Origin: JAEUMW01 sp963734295 | GTDB taxonomy: Bacteria > Pseudomonadota > Gammaproteobacteria > Burkholderiales > JAEUMW01 | Length of the DNA stretch: 64,000 nucleotides | Direction of reading: 5' to 3' | Assembly (NCBI GenBank): GCA_963734295.1 | Contig: CAVTGS010000016.1 | Span: forward strand, 19,700 to 83,699 | Shown here: in pieces, positions 9,990 through 18,114 of the stretch | Layout of the letters: every line of letters starts with the position of its first letter | Position numbering within the stretch: the stretch's first letter is position 1 | Translations under genes and position numbers: made by a program | Notes under the pieces: generated by a model | Database searches by the model: none | What the model saw: only the letters and a program-made list of their open reading frames with translations | What the model was told of the DNA's origin: nothing

Positions 9990-11966
9990 TCACTTTCGTT
10001 GGAGCTTGCGGTACAGGGTGTTGCGGCTGATGCCGAGCTGGCGCGCGGCGGCCGAGATGTTGCCGCGGTGGAACTCCACGGCGCGCTGGATCGCGGTCGC
10101 CTCGAGGGCGTCCAGGCTGCCGGCCGCAACCGGCGCCGGCTGCTCGCCCTGGCTAGCAACCATCTGCAGCGGGACCGCGGCTTCCGGCACGGTGTCGCCG
10201 AGTTCGTCGAGGAAGTCGTCCGGCAAGTGGTGGCGGCCGACGAGGCCGTCGCCGTCCACCATGGCGAGCGCCGTTCGCAGCAGGTTGTGGAGCTGGCGCA
10301 GGTTGCCGGGCCAGGCGTGCCGGCGGAAGAGATCCATGACCTCGGCGCCGATCTCGACCCGCTCACCGCCGCGCGTTTCCGTCGCGACCAGCCTGCGCAC
10401 GAGCTCCGGCAGGTCGGTACGCTCGCGCAGCGGCGGCAGCGTGACGACGAGACCATTCAGCCGGTAGTAGAGATCCTCGCGGAACTCACCCCGGGCGATG
10501 AGCTCGCGCAGCTTGCGATGGGTCGCGCACACGAGTGCGACGTCGACCGGCTGGGCGCGGGCGCTGCCGAGCGGCGTGATCGTCCGCTCCTGCAGCACGC
10601 GCAGGAGCCGCGCCTGCAGCGAGAGGGGCATGTCGCCGATCTCGTCCAGGAACAGCGTCCCGCCGTCTGCCTGCAGGATCTTGCCCGGTGCGCCCTTGCG
10701 CCGGGCGCCGGTGAAGGCGCCCTCCTCGTAGCCGAAGAGCTCCGACTCGATCAGCCCTTCCGGGATCGCCGCGCAGTTGACCGCGACGAAGGGGTTGTTG
10801 CGGCGCGGGCTGTCCTCGTGCATCGCCTTGGCGAACCACTCCTTGCCGGTGCCCGTTTCGCCCTGGATCAAAACCGTGATGTCGCGGCCCAGGACCCGCC
10901 GCACCTTGGTCACGGCGGCGGCGATGCGGGGGTCGCCGGTGTTGAGACAGTCCAGCGAAAATGGTGAGCCGGCCGGGCGGGACTCGCCCTCTGTCCGTGC
11001 TGGCGCGCGCTTGAAATCGTCGAGCTGCACGATCTTGCCCTTGGCTGTCCCCCGCATCTCCGCCTTGGCGAAGACCCGCACGCCGGTGTGCATTTTTAGC
11101 GTCATGAAACCGTCCTGGCGCGCACGCGGCATCGCCATGTGCATCGGGATATCGAAGAGCGAGTCGAAGGTGTGCGTGCGCAGCTCCGGCAGCGTCAGGC
11201 CGAGCTGGAAGAGGCCGCTGCGATTGCCCGACACCAAATGCCCGTCGGGCGAAAACGCCGCGATGCCCTCGCACAGCGTACCGATGAATTCCGGACGGGC
11301 GTGGAAATGCAGCAGCAGCAGTCCCGAAAACCGCTCTCGAAAGAGGTGGTTCTCGATCATCTGCGCCGACATGCGCACGAGCGCCAGCGTATGCGGCTGG
11401 TGGCCGCGGTGATCGCCCGACACGTCGAGCGCGCCGATCAGTATGCCGAAGGGGTCGAGGATGGGTGCGGCGGAACAGGTCAGGAAGTGATTGGCCGGGA
11501 AGAAGTGCTCCGAGCCGTTCACCGTCACCGCGGTCTTTTCCACCAGCGCGGTACCGATGGCGTTGGTGCCCTGGTGGTTCTCGTCCCACGCCACACCTGG
11601 CTGCAACGCGACCTGCTGCGCCCGCGCCACGAAGTCGTCGTCGCCGAGCGAATGCAGGATCATCCCGCGCTCATCGGTGAGGATCACCATGCTTTCCGTG
11701 TGCGCGATCTGCTCGTACAAGGTCTCCATGGCGGGCAGAGCGCGCGCCGTGAGGAGCCGGCTCTGCTCGCGGAACTGCCGTAGCTGCGCGGACTCGACCG
11801 GTTCGAAGACCGGGCCCGCACCGGCATCGAGCCCGGCATCGAGGCAACGCCGCCAGGAGCGCTCGAGCGTCTCGGAGACGGTGCCAGGCGGTACGCTGCC
11901 ATGGTCGAAGAAGAACTTCCGCGCGAGCGCGATGCGCCCGCTGCTGTCGCCGTCGCGTGCATTCAT
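9990..11966 (-). CDS. AcoR-family sigma-54-dependent transcriptional activator
   Basis: Activator of 658 residues without a receiver domain. A GAF-type sensor region (about 60-220, with WDENHQGTNAIGTAL and HFFPANHFLTCSAAPI) precedes a PAS-like stretch, the AAA+ core (GETGTGKE, intact GAFTGA, GTLFLDEIGD) and a Fis-type helix-turn-helix (ISAAARQLGISRNTLYRK). Family members answer to small metabolites such as acetoin or alcohols. The start ATG at 11966 has a strong AGGAGG site 7 nt upstream. It is transcribed away from the porin and the pedF cluster, whose promoter is of the sigma-54 type, so pedF control is a reasonable guess. The ligand is unknown. Confidence 0.88.
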   Translation of the reverse strand: MNARDGDSSGRIALARKFFFDHGSVPPGTVSETLERSWRRCLDAGLDAGAGPVFEPVESAQLRQFREQSRLLTARALPAMETLYEQIAHTESMVILTDERGMILHSLGDDDFVARAQQVALQPGVAWDENHQGTNAIGTALVEKTAVTVNGSEHFFPANHFLTCSAAPILDPFGILIGALDVSGDHRGHQPHTLALVRMSAQMIENHLFRERFSGLLLLHFHARPEFIGTLCEGIAAFSPDGHLVSGNRSGLFQLGLTLPELRTHTFDSLFDIPMHMAMPRARQDGFMTLKMHTGVRVFAKAEMRGTAKGKIVQLDDFKRAPARTEGESRPAGSPFSLDCLNTGDPRIAAAVTKVRRVLGRDITVLIQGETGTGKEWFAKAMHEDSPRRNNPFVAVNCAAIPEGLIESELFGYEEGAFTGARRKGAPGKILQADGGTLFLDEIGDMPLSLQARLLRVLQERTITPLGSARAQPVDVALVCATHRKLRELIARGEFREDLYYRLNGLVVTLPPLRERTDLPELVRRLVATETRGGERVEIGAEVMDLFRRHAWPGNLRQLHNLLRTALAMVDGDGLVGRHHLPDDFLDELGDTVPEAAVPLQMVASQGEQPAPVAAGSLDALEATAIQRAVEFHRGNISAAARQLGISRNTLYRKLQRK

Positions 11967-12312
11967 GGTGCCTCCTCCTGAGGCGTCGCCCGTTGTGTTT
12001 CTTCTGACCCGTACTGTAACACCCGCCTGGAGCGCTGACAAACTAGGGGCTTCAAATACTACATAATTGATTTAAATATGTTATTTGGCCTGTTTCCGAG
12101 CATCCGCAATCCCTTGGCGGTCAGGGACTTTTTTGCGCAGGTGCAACATGAACCGTGGAAACGGGGGTCGAGTTGTCGCTTTTTTGCAACGAATTAAGGC
12201 GGGATTCGCGAAAATTCCTGTCATTTCGTTGACACGTCGACGCGAGCCGTACGAGCATGAGTGCGCCTGTCAGCAGGTTTCTCGATCAACACTAAATCAA
12301 GGAGATTTTCCA
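11967..12312. promoter_or_regulatory. Divergent regulatory gap between activator and porin
   Basis: No gene is supported in these 346 bp. The centre (about 12045-12090) is unusually AT-rich. Two copies of CTTTTTTGC follow (about 12128 and 12178), then a TTGACA at about 12229 with no clear -10. A GG/GC pair near 12124 looks like sigma-54 but its spacing is wrong. A ribosome-binding site (AAGGAGA) precedes the porin ATG. Confidence 0.5.
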
Positions 12313-13683
12313 ATGCTGAAGCACAGCAAACTGAGCATGGCCGTCGCGGGCGCTCTGGCTTTGGCCGGTGCGTCGACGGCCAATGCCGGTATCGGCTTCA
12401 AGGCGGGGGAGTGGGATATCGACTTCTCCGGCAACGTCAACGGGTTTGCCACCTACAATGACTGCGCGAGTATCGGGCTTGGTCGGCAGGTCGCAGGGGG
12501 TCTGGCCTGCGGACAACAACCGGGCCAGAAGCAGAGCAGTACCGGAATCGAATCCGGCCTGCTGCCGAGCGCGCTGGTGTTCTCGGCCAAGTCGCGCCAG
12601 ATGAACATGGACGTGGGCGTGACCATCGGCGTGTATCCGACGCTGCGGACCTTCGGTCTCGGCAGCTCCGGCTTGGAGAACAACAACAATGGTGCGCTGG
12701 GCAACTCCAGTCTGAACATCCGGCAGAACTTCCTGACCTTCGGCGATGCGAGCTGGGGCAATATCAAGATCGGTCGCGACATCGGCCTTTTTGGCTCGGA
12801 TGCGATCCTGTCCGACATGACGCTGCTGGGTGTTGGCTCCGCCGCGGCGTTCCTGGGCGGCGACACCACCCTGGGCCGTATCGGTGTGGGCTACATCTAC
12901 ACCGACTGGATCCCGCAAATCACTTACACCTCGCCGAGCTTCTCCGGCTTCCAGGTGGCTGGGGGCATGTTCCAGACATTTAACAACGGTGGCTCCTTTA
13001 CGGGCTTCGACCTCAACGCTGCGACCATGAGCGCCTCGACCACCCCGGCGTGGCAGGCGAAGGTGAGCTTCGAGGACAAGTTCAACATCGTCCAGGGTGA
13101 TCCGCTCGGCTTCAAGGCGTGGGCCGGCTATATGTACAACCGGCCGGAGTCTGGCGGGGGCACGTTCACCGCGAACGGCGCCGCTATTCCGGCCGGTCTG
13201 AAGGTCGACGGCTGGGCCTGGGAGATCGGTGCGCGTGCCAATATGTGGGGCTTCGAGCTGGTGGGCTACTACTACAATGCCGAAGGCATCGGCACAACCG
13301 GCATCGGCAGCCAGGCGGCGTCCTTCGTTTGCCCGACGGGTGTCTGCGCGAACGGCGTGGGCGCCTCGCTGGAGGGACGCAAGTCTGACGGCTACTACGG
13401 CCAGATCACCTACAAGTTCCAGGATCTGAAGATCGGCTATAGCTACGGCCAGTCGAACCTGGACCTGGCAGGCAACGAGGGGATTACCTCGGTTGCGGGC
13501 AGCTTCAACGCCGCCAACCCCAACCTGCTGAGCTCGAACAGCTCCAGCGTGGTCGGCTTGTACTACTCCCTCACCAAGAGCCTCAACCTGGTGGGCGAGT
13601 GGATCTACACCGAGAACAAGTCCCAGGACGGCTATAAGTACAACGACAACGGCTTTGCGTTGGGCGCGATCCTGTTCTTCTGA
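12313..13683 (+). CDS. Outer-membrane porin
   Basis: Trimer-type outer-membrane channel of 456 residues. It has a clear signal peptide (MLKHSKLSMAVAGALALAG, cleavage after STANA) and then alternating aromatic and polar strands rich in G, N, Y and W, ending in a terminal Phe (LGAILFF) as recognised by the BAM complex. The PTLRTFG and WGNIKIGRDIGLFG segments are typical of betaproteobacterial porins. The ATG follows a good AAGGAGA. It has its own terminator. Position next to an AcoR-like activator and the PedF cluster suggests uptake of small organic substrates, an inference only. Confidence 0.85.
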   Translation: MLKHSKLSMAVAGALALAGASTANAGIGFKAGEWDIDFSGNVNGFATYNDCASIGLGRQVAGGLACGQQPGQKQSSTGIESGLLPSALVFSAKSRQMNMDVGVTIGVYPTLRTFGLGSSGLENNNNGALGNSSLNIRQNFLTFGDASWGNIKIGRDIGLFGSDAILSDMTLLGVGSAAAFLGGDTTLGRIGVGYIYTDWIPQITYTSPSFSGFQVAGGMFQTFNNGGSFTGFDLNAATMSASTTPAWQAKVSFEDKFNIVQGDPLGFKAWAGYMYNRPESGGGTFTANGAAIPAGLKVDGWAWEIGARANMWGFELVGYYYNAEGIGTTGIGSQAASFVCPTGVCANGVGASLEGRKSDGYYGQITYKFQDLKIGYSYGQSNLDLAGNEGITSVAGSFNAANPNLLSSNSSSVVGLYYSLTKSLNLVGEWIYTENKSQDGYKYNDNGFALGAILFF

Positions 13684-13720
13684 TCGCAACACTAGTCAGA
13701 TAGAAAGTCTCTGCTGAAAG

Positions 13721-13749
13721 CGGCGCCGGAAACGGCGCCGTTTTCTTTT
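13721..13749 (+). terminator. Intrinsic terminator after the porin
   Basis: Two copies of the self-complementary CGGCGCCG around a GAAA loop, followed by TTTTCTTTT. Strong and 38 bp past the porin stop. Confidence 0.85.
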
Positions 13750-13918
13750 CTGTTTCATCCCGCGACACGTGAGAAGTTTTGAAGCAGGCGTGCGGCGCTG
13801 TACATGGCCCCGGGACGCGGATGCGAGCCGGCTGCGGCCTACTTGCACAGCGGGGAAGGCTTGCTGCCATTGACTTTTGCGGGACGGGGAACGGGCGAGC
13901 CGCTGCGGCGGCAAGTTG

Positions 13919-13934
13919 TGGCACGGCAACTGCA
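13919..13934 (+). promoter_or_regulatory. Sigma-54 promoter of the pedF operon
   Basis: TGGCACG-GCAA-CTGCA matches the -24/-12 consensus except for one base at -14, with the correct 10-nt spacing between GG and GC. The predicted start point is near 13945, about 36 nt ahead of the pedF start. An AcoR-type sigma-54 activator is encoded 2 kb upstream. Confidence 0.75.
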
Positions 13935-13980
13935 GTTCACGGGCCTCGATGCCGATTCGCACAACTTTGAGGAGACCCCC

Positions 13981-14412
13981 GTGGCTTTTCGAATACTTCC
14001 CCTCGCACGCTGCTCGGCCGCTGCCGGCATGCTCGCACTCGGTGCAACGCTCGCGTTTGCGCATGGCGACGTGACGCCTCAGGCGGTCGATACCAAGGGC
14101 CTCAAGCCGCTCGGTGAGAAGTGGCTGGAAGTGAACCCCTACCGCGGTGACAAGAAGGCGGTGCAGATCGGCAGCTCGGCTTACAATCAGAACTGTGCGC
14201 GGTGTCACGGCCTGGAGGCCGTGTCGGGTGGGATCGCCCCCGATCTTCGCTACCTGCCCGAAGGCAAGGAGGGCGACGAGATCTTCGTGATGCGCGTGCG
14301 GAACGGCGCGGTCCGCGACGGCCGGGTCTACATGCCGAAGTACGAGGGCATCCTCTCGCAGGAAGCGCTCTGGACTATCCGCGCCTATCTGGACACCGTT
14401 CAACAGAAATGA
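13981..14412 (+). CDS. pedF: Cytochrome c-550 PedF
   Basis: Periplasmic c-type cytochrome that takes electrons from PQQ-dependent alcohol dehydrogenases. It has 143 residues: signal peptide (cleavage near LAFA-HGD), the family stretch DVTPQAVDTKGLKPLG, a single heme site CARCH, and a Met ligand candidate in VYMPKYEG. The start is the GTG at 13981, with GAGGAG 8 nt upstream. An upstream in-frame extension would spoil the signal peptide. It is the first gene after the sigma-54 promoter and overlaps the next gene by ATGA. Confidence 0.88.
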   Translation: MAFRILPLARCSAAAGMLALGATLAFAHGDVTPQAVDTKGLKPLGEKWLEVNPYRGDKKAVQIGSSAYNQNCARCHGLEAVSGGIAPDLRYLPEGKEGDEIFVMRVRNGAVRDGRVYMPKYEGILSQEALWTIRAYLDTVQQK

Positions 14413-15290
14413 TCATCCAGTCCCCACGCCGCCGTGCCCTCTGGCACGGCTTTTTTTCGTCGTGTCTCGCCCTGGCCGCGGTGATGCTGCTGTCCGGGGT
14501 TGCGGTCGCCGAACCGGAGGTCTCCACCGAAGGCTTGGTGCAACTGCAGACGCCGGGACGGATCCGGGTGGCCGTGTACCGGGATTTCGCGCCGTACTCG
14601 AATGCCGGCGAGGGCATCGACGTCGATATCGCGAAGGCGCTCGCCGCGCGGCTCGGCGTGACCCTCGACCTGATGTGGGTGCAGGCGTCCGACGAGAGCA
14701 TGGAGGACGATCTTAGGAACGCAGTGTGGAAGGGGCACTACCTCGGCGGCGGAACGGCTGACGTCATGCTGCACGTGCCCGTCGATCCGCGCTTCGCCGC
14801 CCGCAACGACAAGGTGAAGATTACGGGAGCGTATCACCGCGAGAGTCTGCAGATCGCCCACGACACGGCCAGGCTGCCGGAGCTCGCGAGCGTCGACGAT
14901 CTCGCCGGCAAGCCGGTGGGCGTCGAAACCGCGACCGCCCAGGATTCGTTCCTGCTGGGCGCGGTGGGCGGCCGCCTGCAGCCGACCGTGGTGCACTTTC
15001 GCAGCGCGTCCGACGCGATGGCAGCGTTGCGCAAGGGCGAGGTGGTCGCGGTGATGGCACAGCGCGCAGAGCTCGAGGAGGGGCTCAAGGGGGCCGACCG
15101 GGCGGTCTTCGTCATCAGCAGCATCCCGACACCGGGACTGGTACAACGCGGCTGGATCGTCGGCGTCGCGGTGAAAGCGGAGAACGCGGCGCTCGCGGCG
15201 GCGATCGACGAGGCGCTCGTTGCGATGCTCGAAGACGGCACCATCGCCGGGATCTTCAAGGCGCGGGGCATCACGCACTTCCGGCCATAG
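14409..15290 (+). CDS. Quinoprotein dehydrogenase-associated substrate-binding protein
   Basis: Periplasmic binding-protein-fold protein (bacterial solute-binding family 3) of the group found beside PQQ dehydrogenases; 293 residues. The signal peptide runs to about residue 33 (cleavage after VAVA). The fold is seen in LRVAVYRDFAPYSNAG-like and DLAGKPVGVETATAQDSFLL segments. The partner dehydrogenase and a permease are absent here, so it may act as a redox-enzyme accessory and not as a transporter subunit. The ATG overlaps the pedF stop (ATGA). A terminator-like hairpin lies within its first 17 codons (separate entry). Confidence 0.82.
   Translation: MIIQSPRRRALWHGFFSSCLALAAVMLLSGVAVAEPEVSTEGLVQLQTPGRIRVAVYRDFAPYSNAGEGIDVDIAKALAARLGVTLDLMWVQASDESMEDDLRNAVWKGHYLGGGTADVMLHVPVDPRFAARNDKVKITGAYHRESLQIAHDTARLPELASVDDLAGKPVGVETATAQDSFLLGAVGGRLQPTVVHFRSASDAMAALRKGEVVAVMAQRAELEEGLKGADRAVFVISSIPTPGLVQRGWIVGVAVKAENAALAAAIDEALVAMLEDGTIAGIFKARGITHFRP
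14431..14457 (+). terminator. Terminator-like hairpin inside the signal-peptide codons
   Basis: GCCGTGCC-CTCT-GGCACGGC is a perfect 8-bp hairpin followed by seven T. It begins 19 bp after the pedF stop but lies within codons 8-17 of the next gene. It could partly stop transcription after pedF and lower expression of the downstream gene. Confidence 0.7.
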
Positions 15291-15327
15291 GGCCGCGATC
15301 CAGGAACTATTCCCGGACGTTTGCATT

Positions 15328-15333
15328 CATAAT
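15328..15333 (+). promoter_or_regulatory. Possible -10 box for the beta-propeller gene
   Basis: CATAAT in an otherwise GC-rich 99-bp gap, about 57 nt before the ATG. No convincing -35 is seen, so this is a weak call. Confidence 0.3.
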
Positions 15334-15389
15334 CGCGCACTTGCGGCGCAGTCGCGCCGCGAACGTTGCCCGTCCTGATCGAAACGTCC

Positions 15390-16337
15390 ATGTTGCCTGC
15401 CTCACGCGCCCTCGTTTTCGCACTCTCCCTCGTCACCGCGGGCGCAGCGCTTGCCGCGCCATTCGCCTACGTCCCGAACGAGAAGTCGGGCACCATCTCC
15501 ATCATCGACACCGCGACGGATACGGTGGTGGGCGACATCCCTGCCGGGACCAAGCCGCGCGGGCTCGCCGTGAGTCCCGACGGCAGGGAGCTCTACGTGA
15601 GCGACCAGCCGAACAACGTGCTCGTGGTCGTCGATCTCGAGAAGCGCGCGCCGGTAGGCAAGATCGAGCTGGGCGAGTCGCCGGAAGGGGTGGGGATCTC
15701 GCCCGACGGCAAGTGGATCATCGCGGCGAGCGAGATCAGCAATGCGGTCTCCTTCATCGACGGTAAGACGAAGAAGAAGGTGTTCAGCGTCAAGACGCAG
15801 GGGAAGAATCCCGAGCACGCCGTCTTCAGCCCCGACGGCAAGTGGGTGTACGTGAGCGCCGAGGAGGCCGACTCGGTCGACATCATCGATGTCGGCAGGC
15901 GCGCGGAGACGAAGGCGGTGAAAGTCGGCAATCGTCCGCGCGGAATAGGATTTCTGCCCGACGGCAGTCGCGCCTATGTGGCGTCGGAGCTGGCGAGCGA
16001 AGTGTTCGTGATCGATACCGCGACCAAGGAAGTCGTCGCGAAGTTGAAGGCGGGCAACTTCTCCAACGGCGTGGCCGTGCGGCCCGATGGCAAACGGGTC
16101 TTCATTTCCAACGGCAAGGATGGCACCGTATCGGTGATCGACACGGCGAAAAACGAGATCGTGGCGACCATTCCCGTCGGCAAGCGACCGTGGAACATGG
16201 CCGTGACCCCCGATGGCAAGAAACTCTATGTCGCGAACGGCAAATCGAACTCGGTTTCCGTCATCGACACCGACACCAACGAGACCGTGAAGGAGATTGC
16301 GGTCGGCGATACGCCGTGGGGCGTGGTCATCCGCTGA
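15390..16337 (+). CDS. PQQ-catabolism-associated YVTN beta-propeller protein
   Basis: Periplasmic seven-bladed beta-propeller of 315 residues, of the family that accompanies PQQ-dependent alcohol catabolism. The signal peptide ends near GAALA-APFAYVPN. Repeated units of about 42 residues end in YVPN, LYVSD, VYVSA, AYVAS, VFISN and LYVAN, each with a conserved SPDG or TPDG turn. The ATG at 15390 is preferred to a TTG eight codons earlier because it opens the signal peptide directly. It is followed after one base by the cytochrome b561 gene. Its exact job is unknown; binding partner or scaffold is likely. Confidence 0.85.
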   Translation: MLPASRALVFALSLVTAGAALAAPFAYVPNEKSGTISIIDTATDTVVGDIPAGTKPRGLAVSPDGRELYVSDQPNNVLVVVDLEKRAPVGKIELGESPEGVGISPDGKWIIAASEISNAVSFIDGKTKKKVFSVKTQGKNPEHAVFSPDGKWVYVSAEEADSVDIIDVGRRAETKAVKVGNRPRGIGFLPDGSRAYVASELASEVFVIDTATKEVVAKLKAGNFSNGVAVRPDGKRVFISNGKDGTVSVIDTAKNEIVATIPVGKRPWNMAVTPDGKKLYVANGKSNSVSVIDTDTNETVKEIAVGDTPWGVVIR

Positions 16338-16338
16338 C

Positions 16339-16914
16339 GTGGCGGCACGGGCACGAAATCGCGACTACCGGAGCGCATTCGCGACCGACCGCTACACCGG
16401 TGTGGCCATCCTGCTGCACTGGCTCATCGCACTGCTCGTCTTCGTGCTGATCGGTCTCGGCTGGTACATGGTGGACATCCCGAAGAACACGCCGGAGCGA
16501 AGCTATTTCTACAATCTGCACAAGTCCATCGGCCTCACCACACTCGCCCTGATCCTGGTGCGAGTCGGATGGCGCCTGACCCACGTGCCGCCGCGACTGC
16601 CCGCGAGCCTCAAGACCTGGGAGGTGGTGGCGTCCACGTGGAGCCATCGACTGCTGTACGTGTGTCTGCTTGTGATGCCGCTCTCGGGCTATGTCGCTTC
16701 GAATTTCACCAAGTTCGGCGTGAAGTACTTCGGCATCGAGCTGCCGCCCTGGGGTCCCGAGGACAAGACGCTGTACGGGATCTTCAACAACGTCCACGTG
16801 GCGACGTCCTTCATCTTCGTGGCGTTGATCGCCCTGCACGTGGCTGCTGCGTTCAAGCACCTGCTCGTGGACCGGGACGCGGTGTTCCGGCGGATCCTTC
16901 CGGGGCGCGGCTGA
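16339..16914 (+). CDS. Cytochrome b561
   Basis: Diheme inner-membrane cytochrome of 191 residues, probably passing electrons between the periplasmic carriers and the quinone pool. It has four TM helices with heme-ligand histidines in GVAILLHWLIALLVF, NLHKSIGLTTLAL, WSHRLLYVCLLVMPLSGY and NVHVATSFIFVALIALHVAAAFKH. The GTG at 16339 directly follows the previous stop. Its 3' half overlaps, antisense, the over-long tail of the convergent fbpC frame. Confidence 0.85.
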   Translation: MAARARNRDYRSAFATDRYTGVAILLHWLIALLVFVLIGLGWYMVDIPKNTPERSYFYNLHKSIGLTTLALILVRVGWRLTHVPPRLPASLKTWEVVASTWSHRLLYVCLLVMPLSGYVASNFTKFGVKYFGIELPPWGPEDKTLYGIFNNVHVATSFIFVALIALHVAAAFKHLLVDRDAVFRRILPGRG

Positions 16915-18008
16915 TTCGAGTCCACCGCCCCCGGCCAGTCAGGCCGATGCCGAAACGCGACGACATGGTCGGCCTCGATGCGGATGCCGATCTTCTCGCC
17001 GATGGCATGGTTGTGGTGGCTCGGCACCAGCGACAGCGCCCGCCCTCCGCTCGGCAGTCGGATCGTGTAGAGGATCTCCGCCCCGCGAAATGCCTTCTGC
17101 ACGACCTCGGCCTGCACCGTGCTGCCGTCGTCGTGCACGATGTCGTCCGGCCGCAGCAGGACATCCACGGAGCAGCCTTTGCCGCATTGTTCGCATCCGA
17201 TCGCGCATTCCGTCGGTACGTCACCGGTGAGGATACCGAGTTCGATCTCCACCTCCCTCGGGTTCAGCACGCGGCCGGGCACCAGTACGCCTTCACCCAC
17301 GAAATCGGCGACGAAGCGGTTCGCCGGTTTGTGGTAGAGGTTGTACGGCGAGTCCCACTGCACGATTACGCCGCCCTGCATGATGCCCACGTCGTCCGCC
17401 AGGGCGAAGGCCTCGTGCTGGTCGTGGGTAACCAGGATCGCGGTGGCGTTCTGCGCCTTCAGAATCTCGCGCACTTCGTGGCTCAACCGCTCCCGCAGAT
17501 CCACGTCGAGATTCGAGAACGGTTCGTCCATGAGCAGGAGATCCGGCCGCGGTGCCAGCGCCCGGGCGAGCGCGACGCGCTGCTGTTGGCCGCCCGAGAG
17601 CTCGTGCGGATACTTGTCCGCGAGACGATCGAGCCCCACAGTTGCCAGCAGCTCCGACACCCGCGCTGCCCGATCGCCGCGTGCCATCCCGCGTAGCCCG
17701 AACGCGATGTTGTCGCCCGCAGTGAGGTGCGGGAAGAGCGCGTAGTCCTGGAAGACCATCCCGATGCGGCGCTTTTCGGGGGCCAGGGTGAACCCCGGCC
17801 GGCTCACCGCTTCGCCGTTGAGAAGTATCTTCCCGGCAGCGATTGGCTCGAATCCGGCGATGCAGCGCAGCGCCGTGGTCTTGCCGCAGCCGCTCGGGCC
17901 GAGCAGGCACGCAATGTCGCCCCGCGCGAGCGTGAGCGAGAAATCCTTGAGCACCGGCGAGGCACCGTAGGCGTGGTCGACCTGGCGGACTTCCAGGACC
18001 GTGTTCAT
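16689..18008 (-). CDS. fbpC: Ferric iron ABC transporter ATP-binding protein (over-long C-terminus)
   Basis: ATPase of a ferric uptake system. Walker A GPSGCGKTT, Q-loop FQDYALFPH, signature LSGGQQQRVALARAL, Walker B LLLMDEP and H-loop VTHD are intact. The accessory domain holds the FbpC-type four-cysteine patch CAIGCEQCGKGC and LRPDDIVHDD. Homologues stop soon after DHVVAF. Here the frame runs on about 80 more residues, antisense into cytochrome b561, so the native stop (near 16915-16950) is probably lost by an indel. The ATG at 18008 has almost no leader (see the -10 entry). fbpB is divergent and fbpA separate. Confidence 0.85.
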   Translation of the reverse strand: MNTVLEVRQVDHAYGASPVLKDFSLTLARGDIACLLGPSGCGKTTALRCIAGFEPIAAGKILLNGEAVSRPGFTLAPEKRRIGMVFQDYALFPHLTAGDNIAFGLRGMARGDRAARVSELLATVGLDRLADKYPHELSGGQQQRVALARALAPRPDLLLMDEPFSNLDVDLRERLSHEVREILKAQNATAILVTHDQHEAFALADDVGIMQGGVIVQWDSPYNLYHKPANRFVADFVGEGVLVPGRVLNPREVEIELGILTGDVPTECAIGCEQCGKGCSVDVLLRPDDIVHDDGSTVQAEVVQKAFRGAEILYTIRLPSGGRALSLVPSHHNHAIGEKIGIRIEADHVVAFRHRPDWPGAVDSNQPRPGRIRRNTASRSTSRCLNAAATCRAINATKMKDVATWTLLKIPYSVLSSGPQGGSSMPKYFTPNLVKFEAT

Positions 18009-18014
18009 GGTGCG

Positions 18015-18020
18015 ATTATA
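18015..18020 (-). promoter_or_regulatory. -10 box of fbpC, predicting a leaderless mRNA
   Basis: A perfect TATAAT on the minus strand ends 6 bp before the fbpC ATG, so transcription should begin at or within a base or two of the start codon. The Fur-box-like site overlaps the -35 region. Confidence 0.55.
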
Positions 18021-18031
18021 ACCAGATTGAT

Positions 18032-18052
18032 GGAGAATGATTCTCAACTCTC
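18032..18052. promoter_or_regulatory. Fur box between fbpC and fbpB
   Basis: GGAGAATGATTCTCAACTCTC carries a palindromic GAGAATGATTCTC core resembling the Fur consensus. It covers the -35 regions of both divergent promoters, so iron-bound Fur would repress both genes. Confidence 0.7.
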
Positions 18053-18068
18053 ATCGACTTGGTAGAAT
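18041..18068 (+). promoter_or_regulatory. fbpB promoter
   Basis: TTCTCA (18041-18046) and TAGAAT (18063-18068) with 16-bp spacing, about 47 nt before the GTG of fbpB. The -35 lies inside the Fur box. Confidence 0.5.
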
Positions 18069-18114
18069 TTCGAGAACTGCCGCGATCGGGTAACGCCGCC
18101 CACCCTCGCTCCTC

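Noticed and set aside
12116..12143. GG/GC pairs before the porin resembling a sigma-54 promoter
   Set aside because: With the best TTGC the GG-GC spacing is 9, and with correct spacing the -12 sequence does not match.
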